Positions 1 to 6,003 of a DNA stretch of 15,648 nt are shown here, piece after piece. Origin of the DNA: Prevotella sp. Its GTDB lineage: Bacteria; Bacteroidota; Bacteroidia; Bacteroidales; Bacteroidaceae. Both the position numbers and the translations under genes were made by a program. The first letter of the stretch is position 1. Every line of letters starts with the position of its first letter. A model generated the notes under the pieces. The model worked only from the letters and a program-made list of their open reading frames with translations. It did no database searches and had not been told where the DNA came from. The stretch spans positions 1 to 15,648 of the forward strand of contig JAGAPI010000047.1 in the NCBI GenBank assembly GCA_017623335.1. The letters run 5' to 3'.

Positions 1-17
1 ACGTATCGTTCACAATT

Positions 18-94
18 TTATTCTCCACGTTTACGATTCTATATTCCACGTTTAGAATCTTATTCTCCACATTTAGAATCTTGTTTTCCACATT
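18..94. repeat. Tandem degenerate ~21-bp repeats at the left edge
   Basis: Three full units (18-39, 40-59, 60-80) and a partial one (81-94) share the core TTCCACGTTTAGAATC with variants CACATTT and TTTACGATTC. Unit length is 20-22 bases. Read on the minus strand the core is GATTCTAAACGTGGA, containing TAAACGTG, which recalls the TAAAACGTG core of the repeats in front of the ATPase gene at 6001. I infer that this could be the leader of a similar gene transcribed leftward out of the window, but no coding sequence is visible here to prove it. No clear minus-strand promoter was found. Confidence 0.6.
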
Positions 95-225
95 CCAGCA
101 TCAAAAGCCGTAGTCTAGTTTTATTTTTTTCAAATAGTACAGGAAAAAATTATAAGGTGTGCTGCATATTTTTTAGAAAATATGTGCCTTTTTCTTGTTT
201 TCAACAAATTTTCCGCACATATATG

Positions 226-255
226 TTGTTTTTTCAAATAAAATTCGTACTTTTG
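226..255 (+). promoter_or_regulatory. Bacteroidetes-type promoter of the DGR target operon
   Basis: The -7 element TACTTTTG lies at 248-255 and fits TAnnTTTG exactly. A TTG at 226-228 stands 19 bases upstream as the -33 element. Transcription would begin near 260, leaving a leader of about 380 nt before the first gene. The match is by eye to the established Bacteroides sigma-ABfr consensus. Confidence 0.6.
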
Positions 256-261
256 CAAGCG

Positions 262-639
262 ATAATCAACATAGTTATAACCATTTAAAATAGGAGGTCG
301 TAAGAAACAGACAAAACAGGAACGGAACGCTATAGGAAACTGTTCTCTCAAAGAGAGGCATTCCGCAAGTTGAGAATAAACAATGCCGTGACGAGCGGCG
401 AAACATTAACAACAAAAGCGTCTCCCATTCAAAGAAACTTATAAAGAATAAATATTGAGCTTTTAGCTCTTGTTCTCTTTACATCGAATACCGCCAATAT
501 TCATTCCCGAGAACAAGCTGTCTGAAGGTTCACGTTGTTAAGGCGTGGACTGTTCTATGCTTGTAGGGAATAAGGTCACTTGGCGGTAACCAGATGTAAA
601 GACAAGCGGAAAGAATGGTTGCACGCCTTTTTTATATTT
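262..639 (+). promoter_or_regulatory. Long structured 5' leader with terminator-like end
   Basis: This ~380-base stretch has no convincing gene but many complementary segments. Fold A is nested: 489-497 with 580-588 (9 bp), 503-508 with 566-571, 513-518 with 559-564, and 531-534 with 544-547. Fold B cannot coexist with it: 469-477 with 509-517 (9 bp, CTTGTTCTC/GAGAACAAG), and 540-547 with 622-629 (8 bp, AAGGCGTG/CACGCCTT), the last running into six T at 628-633 just before the ATG at 640. Upstream hairpins include 345-349/353-357 and 357-362/382-387, which are mutually exclusive at 357. The arrangement looks like a terminator/antiterminator switch or a structured RNA. I do not recognise it as a known riboswitch class. 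The pairings are seen; the regulatory role is inferred. Confidence 0.45.
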
Positions 640-1212
640 ATGATTAACACAATGTTAGGATTCAATTTATTATTTATTATTGCAGCCGCTCTTGCTTATG
701 GTGTCGGCTTTATGAGACGTAAACGTAAGATTGGCTTTGGGTTGGCCTTTTCATGCACCGTCTCGGCATTGATGCTGTCAACCGTGGCTAAAGCATCGGC
801 AGAGAATGTCAATGCCCTGGTGCTGCATCTGACATCGGGTAATCAGGTGACATGCCTGCTCGACGAAAAGCCCGTGGTGACTTTCAAGGGCGATGAGCTC
901 GTCATCACTACCCACATGAATGTGGTCAGCTACCAAGCTTCTGATGTGGCGAAGTTCACCTATACTTACGCTGACCCGACAGATATTTCCAGCGCAAAGA
1001 GTGGCTCCGCATTCTCTTTCAACGGAAAGACACTGCAGGTGTCAAGCCTCACTCCTTCGTCACAGGTGTCGGTCTATACCGTAGACGGCATTCTCGTGAC
1101 TTCAGCCAAGACCGACAACAACGGTTCTGTGGTGTTGACGCTCCCAAAACAATCTGGTGCAGTCTATATAGTGAAAACCTCTATTGCTAACTTTAAAATC
1201 ACAAGGCCATGA
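640..1212 (+). CDS. Small exported protein with secretion-like C-terminal beta module
   Basis: The ATG at 640 gives 190 aa. An N-terminal hydrophobic segment (about residues 7-23) is followed by a basic stretch RRKRK and a second hydrophobic run ending in AKASA-EN. From the ATG at 712 the protein would begin MRRKRK and have a textbook Sec signal peptide (166 aa), so 712 is a serious alternative start. The mature part is beta-rich. The C-terminal ~60 residues (GKTLQVSSL..VYTVDGILV..G..VLTLPKQSGAVYIVKT..FKITRP) resemble the type IX secretion-type sorting domain common in Bacteroidetes. The last codons overlap the ATG of the DGR target (ATGA at 1209-1212), so the two are probably translationally coupled and may act together at the surface. 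An in-frame TTG at 580 lies inside the leader structure and was not chosen. The precise function is unknown. Confidence 0.7.
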   Translation: MINTMLGFNLLFIIAAALAYGVGFMRRKRKIGFGLAFSCTVSALMLSTVAKASAENVNALVLHLTSGNQVTCLLDEKPVVTFKGDELVITTHMNVVSYQASDVAKFTYTYADPTDISSAKSGSAFSFNGKTLQVSSLTPSSQVSVYTVDGILVTSAKTDNNGSVVLTLPKQSGAVYIVKTSIANFKITRP

Positions 1213-3422
1213 AAAGACTGATACTTACTCTCTTGCTCCTTGTGACTGTGGTTGCAGGAGCATTGGCACAGAATGATGCCGTGTATGTGTACCGCAACGA
1301 TGGAAAGTTCAATGCATTCTTCAAGTCGGAGATTGACAGTATGTCATATAGTCATTACGATGCGGATAGTGTCTATCATAATGACTGGCAGGCACAAATG
1401 GTTTACACAGCAGATAGTGTCTATTATATTCCGCTTGAAGTAATTGACAGCGTGGCATTTTATGCTCCTGAGACAATTGTGAACAAGAACGTTTTTGAAC
1501 TGACTGCTGCACACGACATGTATCTGTCCGATTGTGACACGGTATCATTCACTCTGTCAACAGAGATACCATCGTATATGCGTCCTGACAAAAACAACAT
1601 TGTTGTGTCCACGTACGACTGCATGTCGTTCCCCGACGGTATAATGGCAGAGGTGTTGTCTGTCTCAAGCGATGGGCAGGGGTATCATTACAATTGCCGG
1701 AAAGTAGGACTGGATAGAGTGTACGACCAACTTGTCTTTATAGTAGAAGGATACATAGATGAGAGGAATGGAGCTTTGGCTAAAAGCAAAGAAAGGCTGC
1801 CGTATGAGCGTGAGTTATGGAATAAAACTTACAGCGAGACATTGGAGAAGGGTGGGACTACAACCGTTTTTACCGTCAATGACGCTGCAAAGATGTTAGT
1901 GACTGCAAATATTCAGAAGGGCAAATCTCCATACTTCCGTTTGGATTTGCAGAACGACCTCAATGCTCAGGTGCAGTTTGACGCTACCAGCTCGTTTGAA
2001 AAGTATTACGAAAAGCGGATAACCCAGTTGGCGCTTGGCAGAATAAGAATACCACAATGCCCGCTGTTGTTCATCGTCCCCAAACTGACATTGTCCGCTT
2101 ATTTTGCAGAGGGAGGAACGGTTAGCCTTGGATGTCAGGGGCATTATAAGAGAACCGACAAACTCAGTTTCACGTATGAGGACAAGGCATGGAGCATATC
2201 GCATGCTCCAATAAATGATGCCAGCATGGATGTCGCCTCATTGTCAATGGAAGGATACGCAGAGGTAGGTGTTATTCCCGACATTCTGTTTTCATTCTGT
2301 GGCACGGCGTCAGGGCTTGGTTTGGAGTATAGCGTGGGACTGAAAGAGTCGGTCAATTTCAAGTTTGACATGGTGGCGGCATTCGATGAGGGTGTTTACT
2401 CAGCGATGAAAGACAGCTATGCGAGAACGACTTTGCCGCAAAGTTTCAGGGCATACGCCCAAGTCGGACTGTGGGGCGATGGCGTGCAGCCTGCCTCATT
2501 CAAGTATTCCATTGAGCCGAAATTGGGCGAGGACAGATATCTGCTACCGTCTTTCACAAAACCTGAATTTTCACAAGGCGCATCAGCCTCGACAGCCTTG
2601 TTGAGGTCAGAGGTCTCAAGAAATCTCTTAATTCCAGTCAGCATAGGCATGTCTTTCTATGATGAAGAGAACAACTTAATAGAAACCCAATATAAGCCAA
2701 TAGAATATATATCGGAAAAACAATGGGGCATGAACGGATTGGAATGCGTGTTTGACAAAATGGTGGCTGGCAAAACCTACACAGCCTATCCCATGGTGAA
2801 GATTATGGGCAAGGAGCTGAGAGCAGTGCCTTCAACCAAATTCCCGGATTGTTTCACCTGCCCAGACGGTAATCACCCCCACGCCATCGACCTTGGTCTG
2901 CCCAGTGGCACGAAATGGTGCTGCTGCAATGTCGGCGCATCCACTCCTGAGGGATATGGCGGATATTATGCTTGGGGTGAGACAAGTGAGAAAAGCGTGT
3001 ATAATTGGGAAACTTATGCATTTTATGATAATGCAAATGGTAATTATATCAATATCGGTTCCGACATCTCTGGCACCCAGTATGATGTGGCTACTGTCCG
3101 CATGGGTGCTCCATGGCGAATGCCGACACATGAACAGCAAGTGGAATTGATGACATGTTGTAAAAGGACATGGACACAGCAAAACGGTGTAAATGGAATT
3201 TTGTTCACAGGTCCCAACGGCGGTCAAGTCTTTTTTCCGGCTGCTGGCCGCCGCTGGAGTGGGGATCTCAGCAGTGCGGGTTCGTTCGGCTTCTACTGGT
3301 CCAGTTCGCTTAATCCGTACTACGGCAACAGTGCGTGCAATCTCGACTTCAATTCTGGCAATTGGAATTGGTACAACTACGACCGTGGATACGGTCAATC
3401 TGTACGGCCTGTTTGCCCGTAG
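1209..3422 (+). CDS. DGR target: exported FISUMP/C-type-lectin-like variable protein
   Basis: The protein is 737 aa. A signal peptide (residues 1-20, cleavage near ALA-QN) is followed by a Bacteroidales N-terminal module (about 22-90, VYVYRNDGKFNAFF and SVYYIPLEVIDSVAFY) and a long beta-rich region I cannot assign (about 90-550). The C-terminal FISUMP-type domain covers about 551-737 (AIDLGLPSGTKW, CNVGAS, YGGYYAWGE, WRMPTHE, and Gly/Trp-rich blocks). FISUMP-like domains are used as C-type-lectin-fold scaffolds in Bacteroidetes DGRs. Residues from about 673 to the end are encoded by VR, and 17 of them differ from what TR would encode. Conserved scaffold residues (WSSSLNP, FNSGNWNW, GQSVRPVCP) are unchanged. 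The start overlaps the upstream stop. The ligand is unknown; binding and display at the surface or in secreted form is inferred. Confidence 0.9.
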   Translation: MKRLILTLLLLVTVVAGALAQNDAVYVYRNDGKFNAFFKSEIDSMSYSHYDADSVYHNDWQAQMVYTADSVYYIPLEVIDSVAFYAPETIVNKNVFELTAAHDMYLSDCDTVSFTLSTEIPSYMRPDKNNIVVSTYDCMSFPDGIMAEVLSVSSDGQGYHYNCRKVGLDRVYDQLVFIVEGYIDERNGALAKSKERLPYERELWNKTYSETLEKGGTTTVFTVNDAAKMLVTANIQKGKSPYFRLDLQNDLNAQVQFDATSSFEKYYEKRITQLALGRIRIPQCPLLFIVPKLTLSAYFAEGGTVSLGCQGHYKRTDKLSFTYEDKAWSISHAPINDASMDVASLSMEGYAEVGVIPDILFSFCGTASGLGLEYSVGLKESVNFKFDMVAAFDEGVYSAMKDSYARTTLPQSFRAYAQVGLWGDGVQPASFKYSIEPKLGEDRYLLPSFTKPEFSQGASASTALLRSEVSRNLLIPVSIGMSFYDEENNLIETQYKPIEYISEKQWGMNGLECVFDKMVAGKTYTAYPMVKIMGKELRAVPSTKFPDCFTCPDGNHPHAIDLGLPSGTKWCCCNVGASTPEGYGGYYAWGETSEKSVYNWETYAFYDNANGNYINIGSDISGTQYDVATVRMGAPWRMPTHEQQVELMTCCKRTWTQQNGVNGILFTGPNGGQVFFPAAGRRWSGDLSSAGSFGFYWSSSLNPYYGNSACNLDFNSGNWNWYNYDRGYGQSVRPVCP

Positions 3423-3426
3423 TCAG
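3227..3426 (+). repeat. DGR variable repeat (VR)
   Basis: This 200-base segment aligns without gaps to the TR at 4300-4499 (offset 1073) with 22 differences. Twenty-one of them are at TR adenines (11 to G, 9 to T, 1 to C). The last 36 bases (3391-3426) are identical to TR and would be the initiation-of-mutagenic-homing (IMH) segment; they cover the stop codon and 4 bases beyond. Changed codons are mostly AAC or AAT in TR, giving Arg, Ser, Phe, Tyr, Asp and Gly in the target. Homology stops at 3227 on the 5' side and 3426 on the 3' side. Confidence 0.96.
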
Positions 3427-3468
3427 AATTAGTGCATCCTAATAGAACAATTAGAACAAATTACCTAC

Positions 3469-3560
3469 ACCCTCATTCCATGCGGAGGCAGCACTGACGG
3501 GACAAGTGCATGTCCTAAGACATGCGCCCCGTCAGTGGGGGCTCCGCATGGAATGAGGGT
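3469..3560. other. 92-nt near-perfect hairpin/cruciform downstream of VR
   Basis: An outer stem 3469-3487/3542-3560 is 19 bp perfect. A middle stem 3492-3501/3528-3537 is 10 bp perfect (CACTGACGGG/CCCGTCAGTG). An apical stem 3508-3514/3519-3525 is 7 bp with loop CTAA. It starts 43 bases after VR ends and has no counterpart after TR. No T-run follows on either strand, which argues against a simple intrinsic terminator. In the Bordetella phage BPP-1 DGR a small hairpin/cruciform just after VR is needed for efficient homing; a similar role is inferred here, though this one is far larger. Confidence 0.85.
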
Positions 3561-3579
3561 TACAAAAATAAAAAACGAT

Positions 3580-4125
3580 ATGGCAGGAATAAAAGACATA
3601 TTAAACATAGAACAAGAGCGAAGCGAGCCAAAGGACTGGCAGGTCATCAACCTCTTCCTGGAGGGAAGTTTTTACCGCGCATACGAGGTGAGCGCATGGC
3701 TGTGCCATACTTACATTTGCCAATTCAAAGTTACTCACAGGCATGTTAATGGTATAGGGCAGACAATAGCTTTTGTCGGTTTCCCTGTGTCGAGTCTTGA
3801 AAAGAGAACTCCCCAAGGTGCTGTGGTGGCATCTGTTACAGAGAAGCATATAACATTGACGCTTCCCCCCTCAGAACCAGAAATGACGGTAGACGACATG
3901 AAGAGCGAATTTGCCGCATGGAAGTCCAGGCAGCCTGTCTCTGAATCAAAAGAGAAGTCTGATGTGGAAACAAAGAAGAATAATATGGTGTGCAAGGGTG
4001 AGGGGAGTCATACTTTGTTTTCCATAGCTCAAGATGTGCTGTCTTATCCTGTTGAGAGCCACTCCCCAATAGAGTGCATGTTGTTTCTCTCTGATGTGAA
4101 AAAGAATTTAGCACAAATAATATAA
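3580..4125 (+). CDS. DGR accessory protein, MutS-domain-I-like (MSL)
   Basis: The protein is 181 aa from the ATG at 3580 (MAGIKDILNIEQERSEPKD). An in-frame GTG/ATG extension upstream falls in the hairpin and was not chosen. The block VINLFLEGSFYRAYEVSAWL followed by GIGQTIAFVGFPVSSLEKR recalls the MutS mismatch-recognition domain (..LLFFRVGDFYE.., ..IPMAGVPYHA..). MutS-like accessory genes are known in Bacteroidetes-type DGRs in the slot that avd occupies elsewhere. The middle (about 100-140) is charged and likely flexible, and the C-terminus is helical. It sits between the VR-proximal hairpin and TR, in the same direction as RT. I infer that it binds TR RNA/cDNA or helps RT, but no activity can be read from the sequence. 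No MutS ATPase is present. It has no obvious promoter of its own. Confidence 0.75.
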   Translation: MAGIKDILNIEQERSEPKDWQVINLFLEGSFYRAYEVSAWLCHTYICQFKVTHRHVNGIGQTIAFVGFPVSSLEKRTPQGAVVASVTEKHITLTLPPSEPEMTVDDMKSEFAAWKSRQPVSESKEKSDVETKKNNMVCKGEGSHTLFSIAQDVLSYPVESHSPIECMLFLSDVKKNLAQII

Positions 4126-4140
4126 GCCACCAATAACAGT

Positions 4141-4299
4141 TTAGGATGCACGCCAACACATGAGTTTGGCAAGTTCATAGGCAGTATGTCATGGGGAAAA
4201 ACATAACCTTGTGAAAAAGAAAAGTGATCATGGATGGCTTGTCGATAATGTTACATTCTTTCCTTGTATCCGTATCAGATGACTGCCGACAAATGAGAC
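4141..4299 (+). other. Possible decayed copy of target gene 5' of TR
   Basis: The text CCAACACATGAG at 4153-4164 resembles CCGACACATGAA of the target (3123-3134), where it encodes PTHE. A frame here reads PTHEFGKFIGSMSWGKT before a stop, similar in spacing to the FISUMP block of the target. Downstream to 4299 only weak similarity is left and several stops occur. It may be the remnant of the duplication that created TR. The match is short and could be chance. Confidence 0.3.
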
Positions 4300-4499
4300 A
4301 GTCTTTTTTCCGGCTGCTGGCAACCGCTGGAATGGGGATCTCAACAATGCGGGTTCGAACGGCAACTACTGGTCCAGTTCGCTTAATCCGAACAACGACA
4401 ACAATGCGTACAATCTCAACTTCAATTCTGGCAATTGGAATTGGAACAACAACAACCGTAACAACGGTCAATCTGTACGGCCTGTTTGCCCGTAGTCAG
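4300..4499 (+). repeat. DGR template repeat (TR)
   Basis: This is a 200-base template, 1073 bases downstream of VR. It is rich in AAC/AAT codons when read in the VR frame (NRWN, NGNYW, NPNNDNNAYNLNF, NWNNNNRNNG). AAY codons can reach 15 residue types but never a stop through A mutation, as known for DGR templates. Of about 49 adenines between 4300 and 4463, 21 are changed in VR. Of about 115 non-adenines, only one is (C4462). It lies 55 bases upstream of the RT start. Short ORFs across it are in other frames and are not treated as genes. Confidence 0.96.
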
Positions 4500-4537
4500 C
4501 ACTGGCACTCTTTGCAGTAGGATTGTGCATCCTTTTT

Positions 4538-4554
4538 AAAGAAATCATTTCTTT
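4538..4554 (+). promoter_or_regulatory. Palindrome abutting the RT start codon
   Basis: AAAGAAAT-C-ATTTCTTT ends directly before the ATG at 4555 and is preceded by a run of five T (4533-4537). A 1-nt centre makes it poor as an RNA hairpin but good as a protein-binding dyad. It could modulate RT expression; this is speculative. Confidence 0.3.
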
Positions 4555-5772
4555 ATGACTCCATATACTCTTACCAAAGCGCAACTGCAGAATGATTTGT
4601 ACAAGGCATATTTTGAGGCAAGGAAACACAAACGCAGCAAACCGTATCAGATAAGATTCGAGAAGAATTTAGAAGAAAATATATCAGCATTATGTGAGGA
4701 GTTGTGGAGCAGAACCTACAAACCCATGCCTTCTCAGTGTTTCATTATTTCGGATCCGAAGAAACGTGAGGTTTTTGCAGCGGATTTCCGCGATCGAATA
4801 GTCCATCATCTGTATTATAATTATGTGCATGAGATGTTTGAGCGTACTTTTATACAAGACAGTTATTCCTGCATAAAGCATCGTGGTACACATTATGGTA
4901 TTAAGAGGATGGAAATGCATATAAGGCAGGAAAGCCAGAACTATACAGTTCCCTGCTATGTGTTGAAACTGGATGTTAGAGGTTATTTCATGCACATCAA
5001 CCGTCGCATCTTATTGCGGATTGCTCAAGATACATTGGACAAAATGAGCCTGCATCTTATCTCAAAACACGGAGTAAAGAGGTGGGGCGAAGTTGTAGAT
5101 ATGGATTTTGTTCACTATCTCACGTCTGAACTCATCCTTCTTAATCCTATTAAGGATTGCAGGATGATTGGAAGTCCTGCGGATTGGGATGGTTTGCCCG
5201 CAGATAAGAGCCTGTTCAATTCTTGCGAAGACGCAGGCTTGCCCATAGGAAATCTTACAAGCCAGTTGTTCAGCAATGTTTATATGAATGTCTTTGACCA
5301 ATATGTGAAAAGAGAATTGCGGTGCCGCCATTACGGACGCTATGTTGACGATTCGTATATAGTCAGTTCTGATAGGTGCTATTTACATTTTATAATTCCT
5401 AAATTGCGCTATTTTCTTTTAAATCAATTAGGTTTGTATTTGCATGAGGGTAAACTGGCCATCTGTGATGTCAGACAAGGTGTTGGTTTTTTAGGAGCTT
5501 ATATAAAGCCAGGAAGAAAGTATATTCATAATAGCTGTGTTCAACGGATGAGAAATAAAATAGCTGTACTTGAAACTGTAGAGAATCCAGTACATTTGCA
5601 GTCTACGATAAATAGTTTTTTGGGGATGTTAAGTCATTATCGGACAAAACGTATGCAGCAAACTTTGTTCTATCCTATAAATAATGTGTGGAAGTTCGGT
5701 TTTTATTTAAAGACCAAAGATAAGTTAAAATACGTCCTCGCAACTTCATATTGTGGAGATGAAAAGCTGTAA
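4555..5772 (+). CDS. DGR reverse transcriptase
   Basis: The protein is 405 aa, the usual size of DGR RTs. It carries catalytic Asp140 in LDVRGYF (motif 3/A), the DGR-type motif 4 LPIGNLTSQLFSNVYMN (GNLTSQ at 232-237), and the active-site YVDD at 263-266 (Asp265, Asp266). The insert-like DWDGLPADKSLF just before motif 4 is typical of Bacteroidetes DGR enzymes. There is no maturase X domain, HNH domain or protease fusion, which separates it from group II intron and retroviral RTs. It is expected to reverse-transcribe TR RNA with misincorporation opposite adenine, giving the VR-directed mutant cDNA. It lies just downstream of TR in the same direction as the target and accessory genes. The reading frame is intact, so the element may be active. 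Its base composition is more AT-rich than the core genes on the right. Confidence 0.96.
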   Translation: MTPYTLTKAQLQNDLYKAYFEARKHKRSKPYQIRFEKNLEENISALCEELWSRTYKPMPSQCFIISDPKKREVFAADFRDRIVHHLYYNYVHEMFERTFIQDSYSCIKHRGTHYGIKRMEMHIRQESQNYTVPCYVLKLDVRGYFMHINRRILLRIAQDTLDKMSLHLISKHGVKRWGEVVDMDFVHYLTSELILLNPIKDCRMIGSPADWDGLPADKSLFNSCEDAGLPIGNLTSQLFSNVYMNVFDQYVKRELRCRHYGRYVDDSYIVSSDRCYLHFIIPKLRYFLLNQLGLYLHEGKLAICDVRQGVGFLGAYIKPGRKYIHNSCVQRMRNKIAVLETVENPVHLQSTINSFLGMLSHYRTKRMQQTLFYPINNVWKFGFYLKTKDKLKYVLATSYCGDEKL

Positions 5773-5861
5773 ACAGCCTTTCTTTAAGAAACGCAGTATA
5801 TATTATCACTATTGTCTCCCAAAAACTTCACACAAAAAAGCTAAGGTATAGACAAATTTTA

Positions 5862-5904
5862 TTGCATTAATTTGGCTGAATGAAATATTCTTTGTAATTT
5901 TGCA
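5862..5904 (+). promoter_or_regulatory. Promoter of the DUF4143 ATPase gene
   Basis: The -33 TTTG at 5871-5874, 20 bases, then TAATTTTG at 5895-5902 match the Bacteroidetes consensus exactly. Between them lies the dyad GAAT-GAAAT-ATTC (5878-5890). The 43-base block is matched with about three mismatches at 7366-7408. Confidence 0.8.
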
Positions 5905-5906
5905 CC

Positions 5907-6003
5907 AAAAGTCACCCGTAAAATGTGTGACTTTGTTATAAAAGTCGGGTATAAAACGTGCAGCTTTGTATAAAAACTCGGTATTAAAACGTGTAATATT
6001 ATG
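5907..6003 (+). repeat. Three degenerate ~33-bp repeats forming the 5' UTR
   Basis: Units at 5907-5939, 5940-5971 and 5972-6003 each start AAAA(G/A)(T/C)TC or AAAAGTC and carry (T/A)AAAA(C/T)GTG; the first two end CTTTGT(T)AT. The first unit begins about where transcription from the promoter should start, and the third runs into the ATG at 6001. The leader RNA is therefore essentially all repeat. A role in translation control or copy-number change is inferred. Confidence 0.6.

Larger units (their letters stand above)
4141..4533 (+). other. TR cassette bounded by a 9-bp complementary pair
   Basis: AGGATGCAC at 4143-4151 and GTGCATCCT at 4525-4533 are exact reverse complements and enclose the TR. 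A third copy, GTGCATCCTAA at 3432-3442, lies 6 bases after VR and is the exact complement of TTAGGATGCAC at 4141-4151 (11 bp). A TR-containing RNA of about 390 nt could close on the 4143/4525 stem. The matches are seen; any role in folding or cDNA priming is inferred. There is no clear promoter in 4126-4299, so TR may be co-transcribed with its neighbours. Confidence 0.5.

Noticed and set aside
262..639. Leader as cobalamin riboswitch, tmRNA, RNase P RNA or 6S RNA
   Set aside because: It contains AGGGAA-like and paired segments, but the conserved core motifs of these RNAs were not found: no B12 box, no tag reading frame, no RNase P core.
3469..3560. Hairpin as an ordinary intrinsic terminator of the target gene
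   Set aside because: No T-run on either strand, stem far longer than needed, and position fits the post-VR structure of DGRs. Termination as a side effect is not excluded.
4224..4520. Open frame of 98 codons across TR
   Set aside because: It is in a different frame from the VR-coding one and has no start signal. TR in DGRs is a template RNA, and the opposite-strand frame at 4175-4471 is equally spurious.
4555..5772. RT as a group II intron or retron enzyme
   Set aside because: There is no maturase or endonuclease domain, no intron domain V or retron msr/msd pattern, and the TR/VR pair with A-specific changes is decisive for a DGR.
5766..5784. Short hairpin GCTG-TAAA-CAGC at the RT stop followed by CTTTCTTT
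   Set aside because: The stem is only 4 bp, too weak to call a terminator.
5907..6003. Repeats before the ATPase gene as a CRISPR array
   Set aside because: Units are adjacent and degenerate, without spacers, and no cas genes are nearby.
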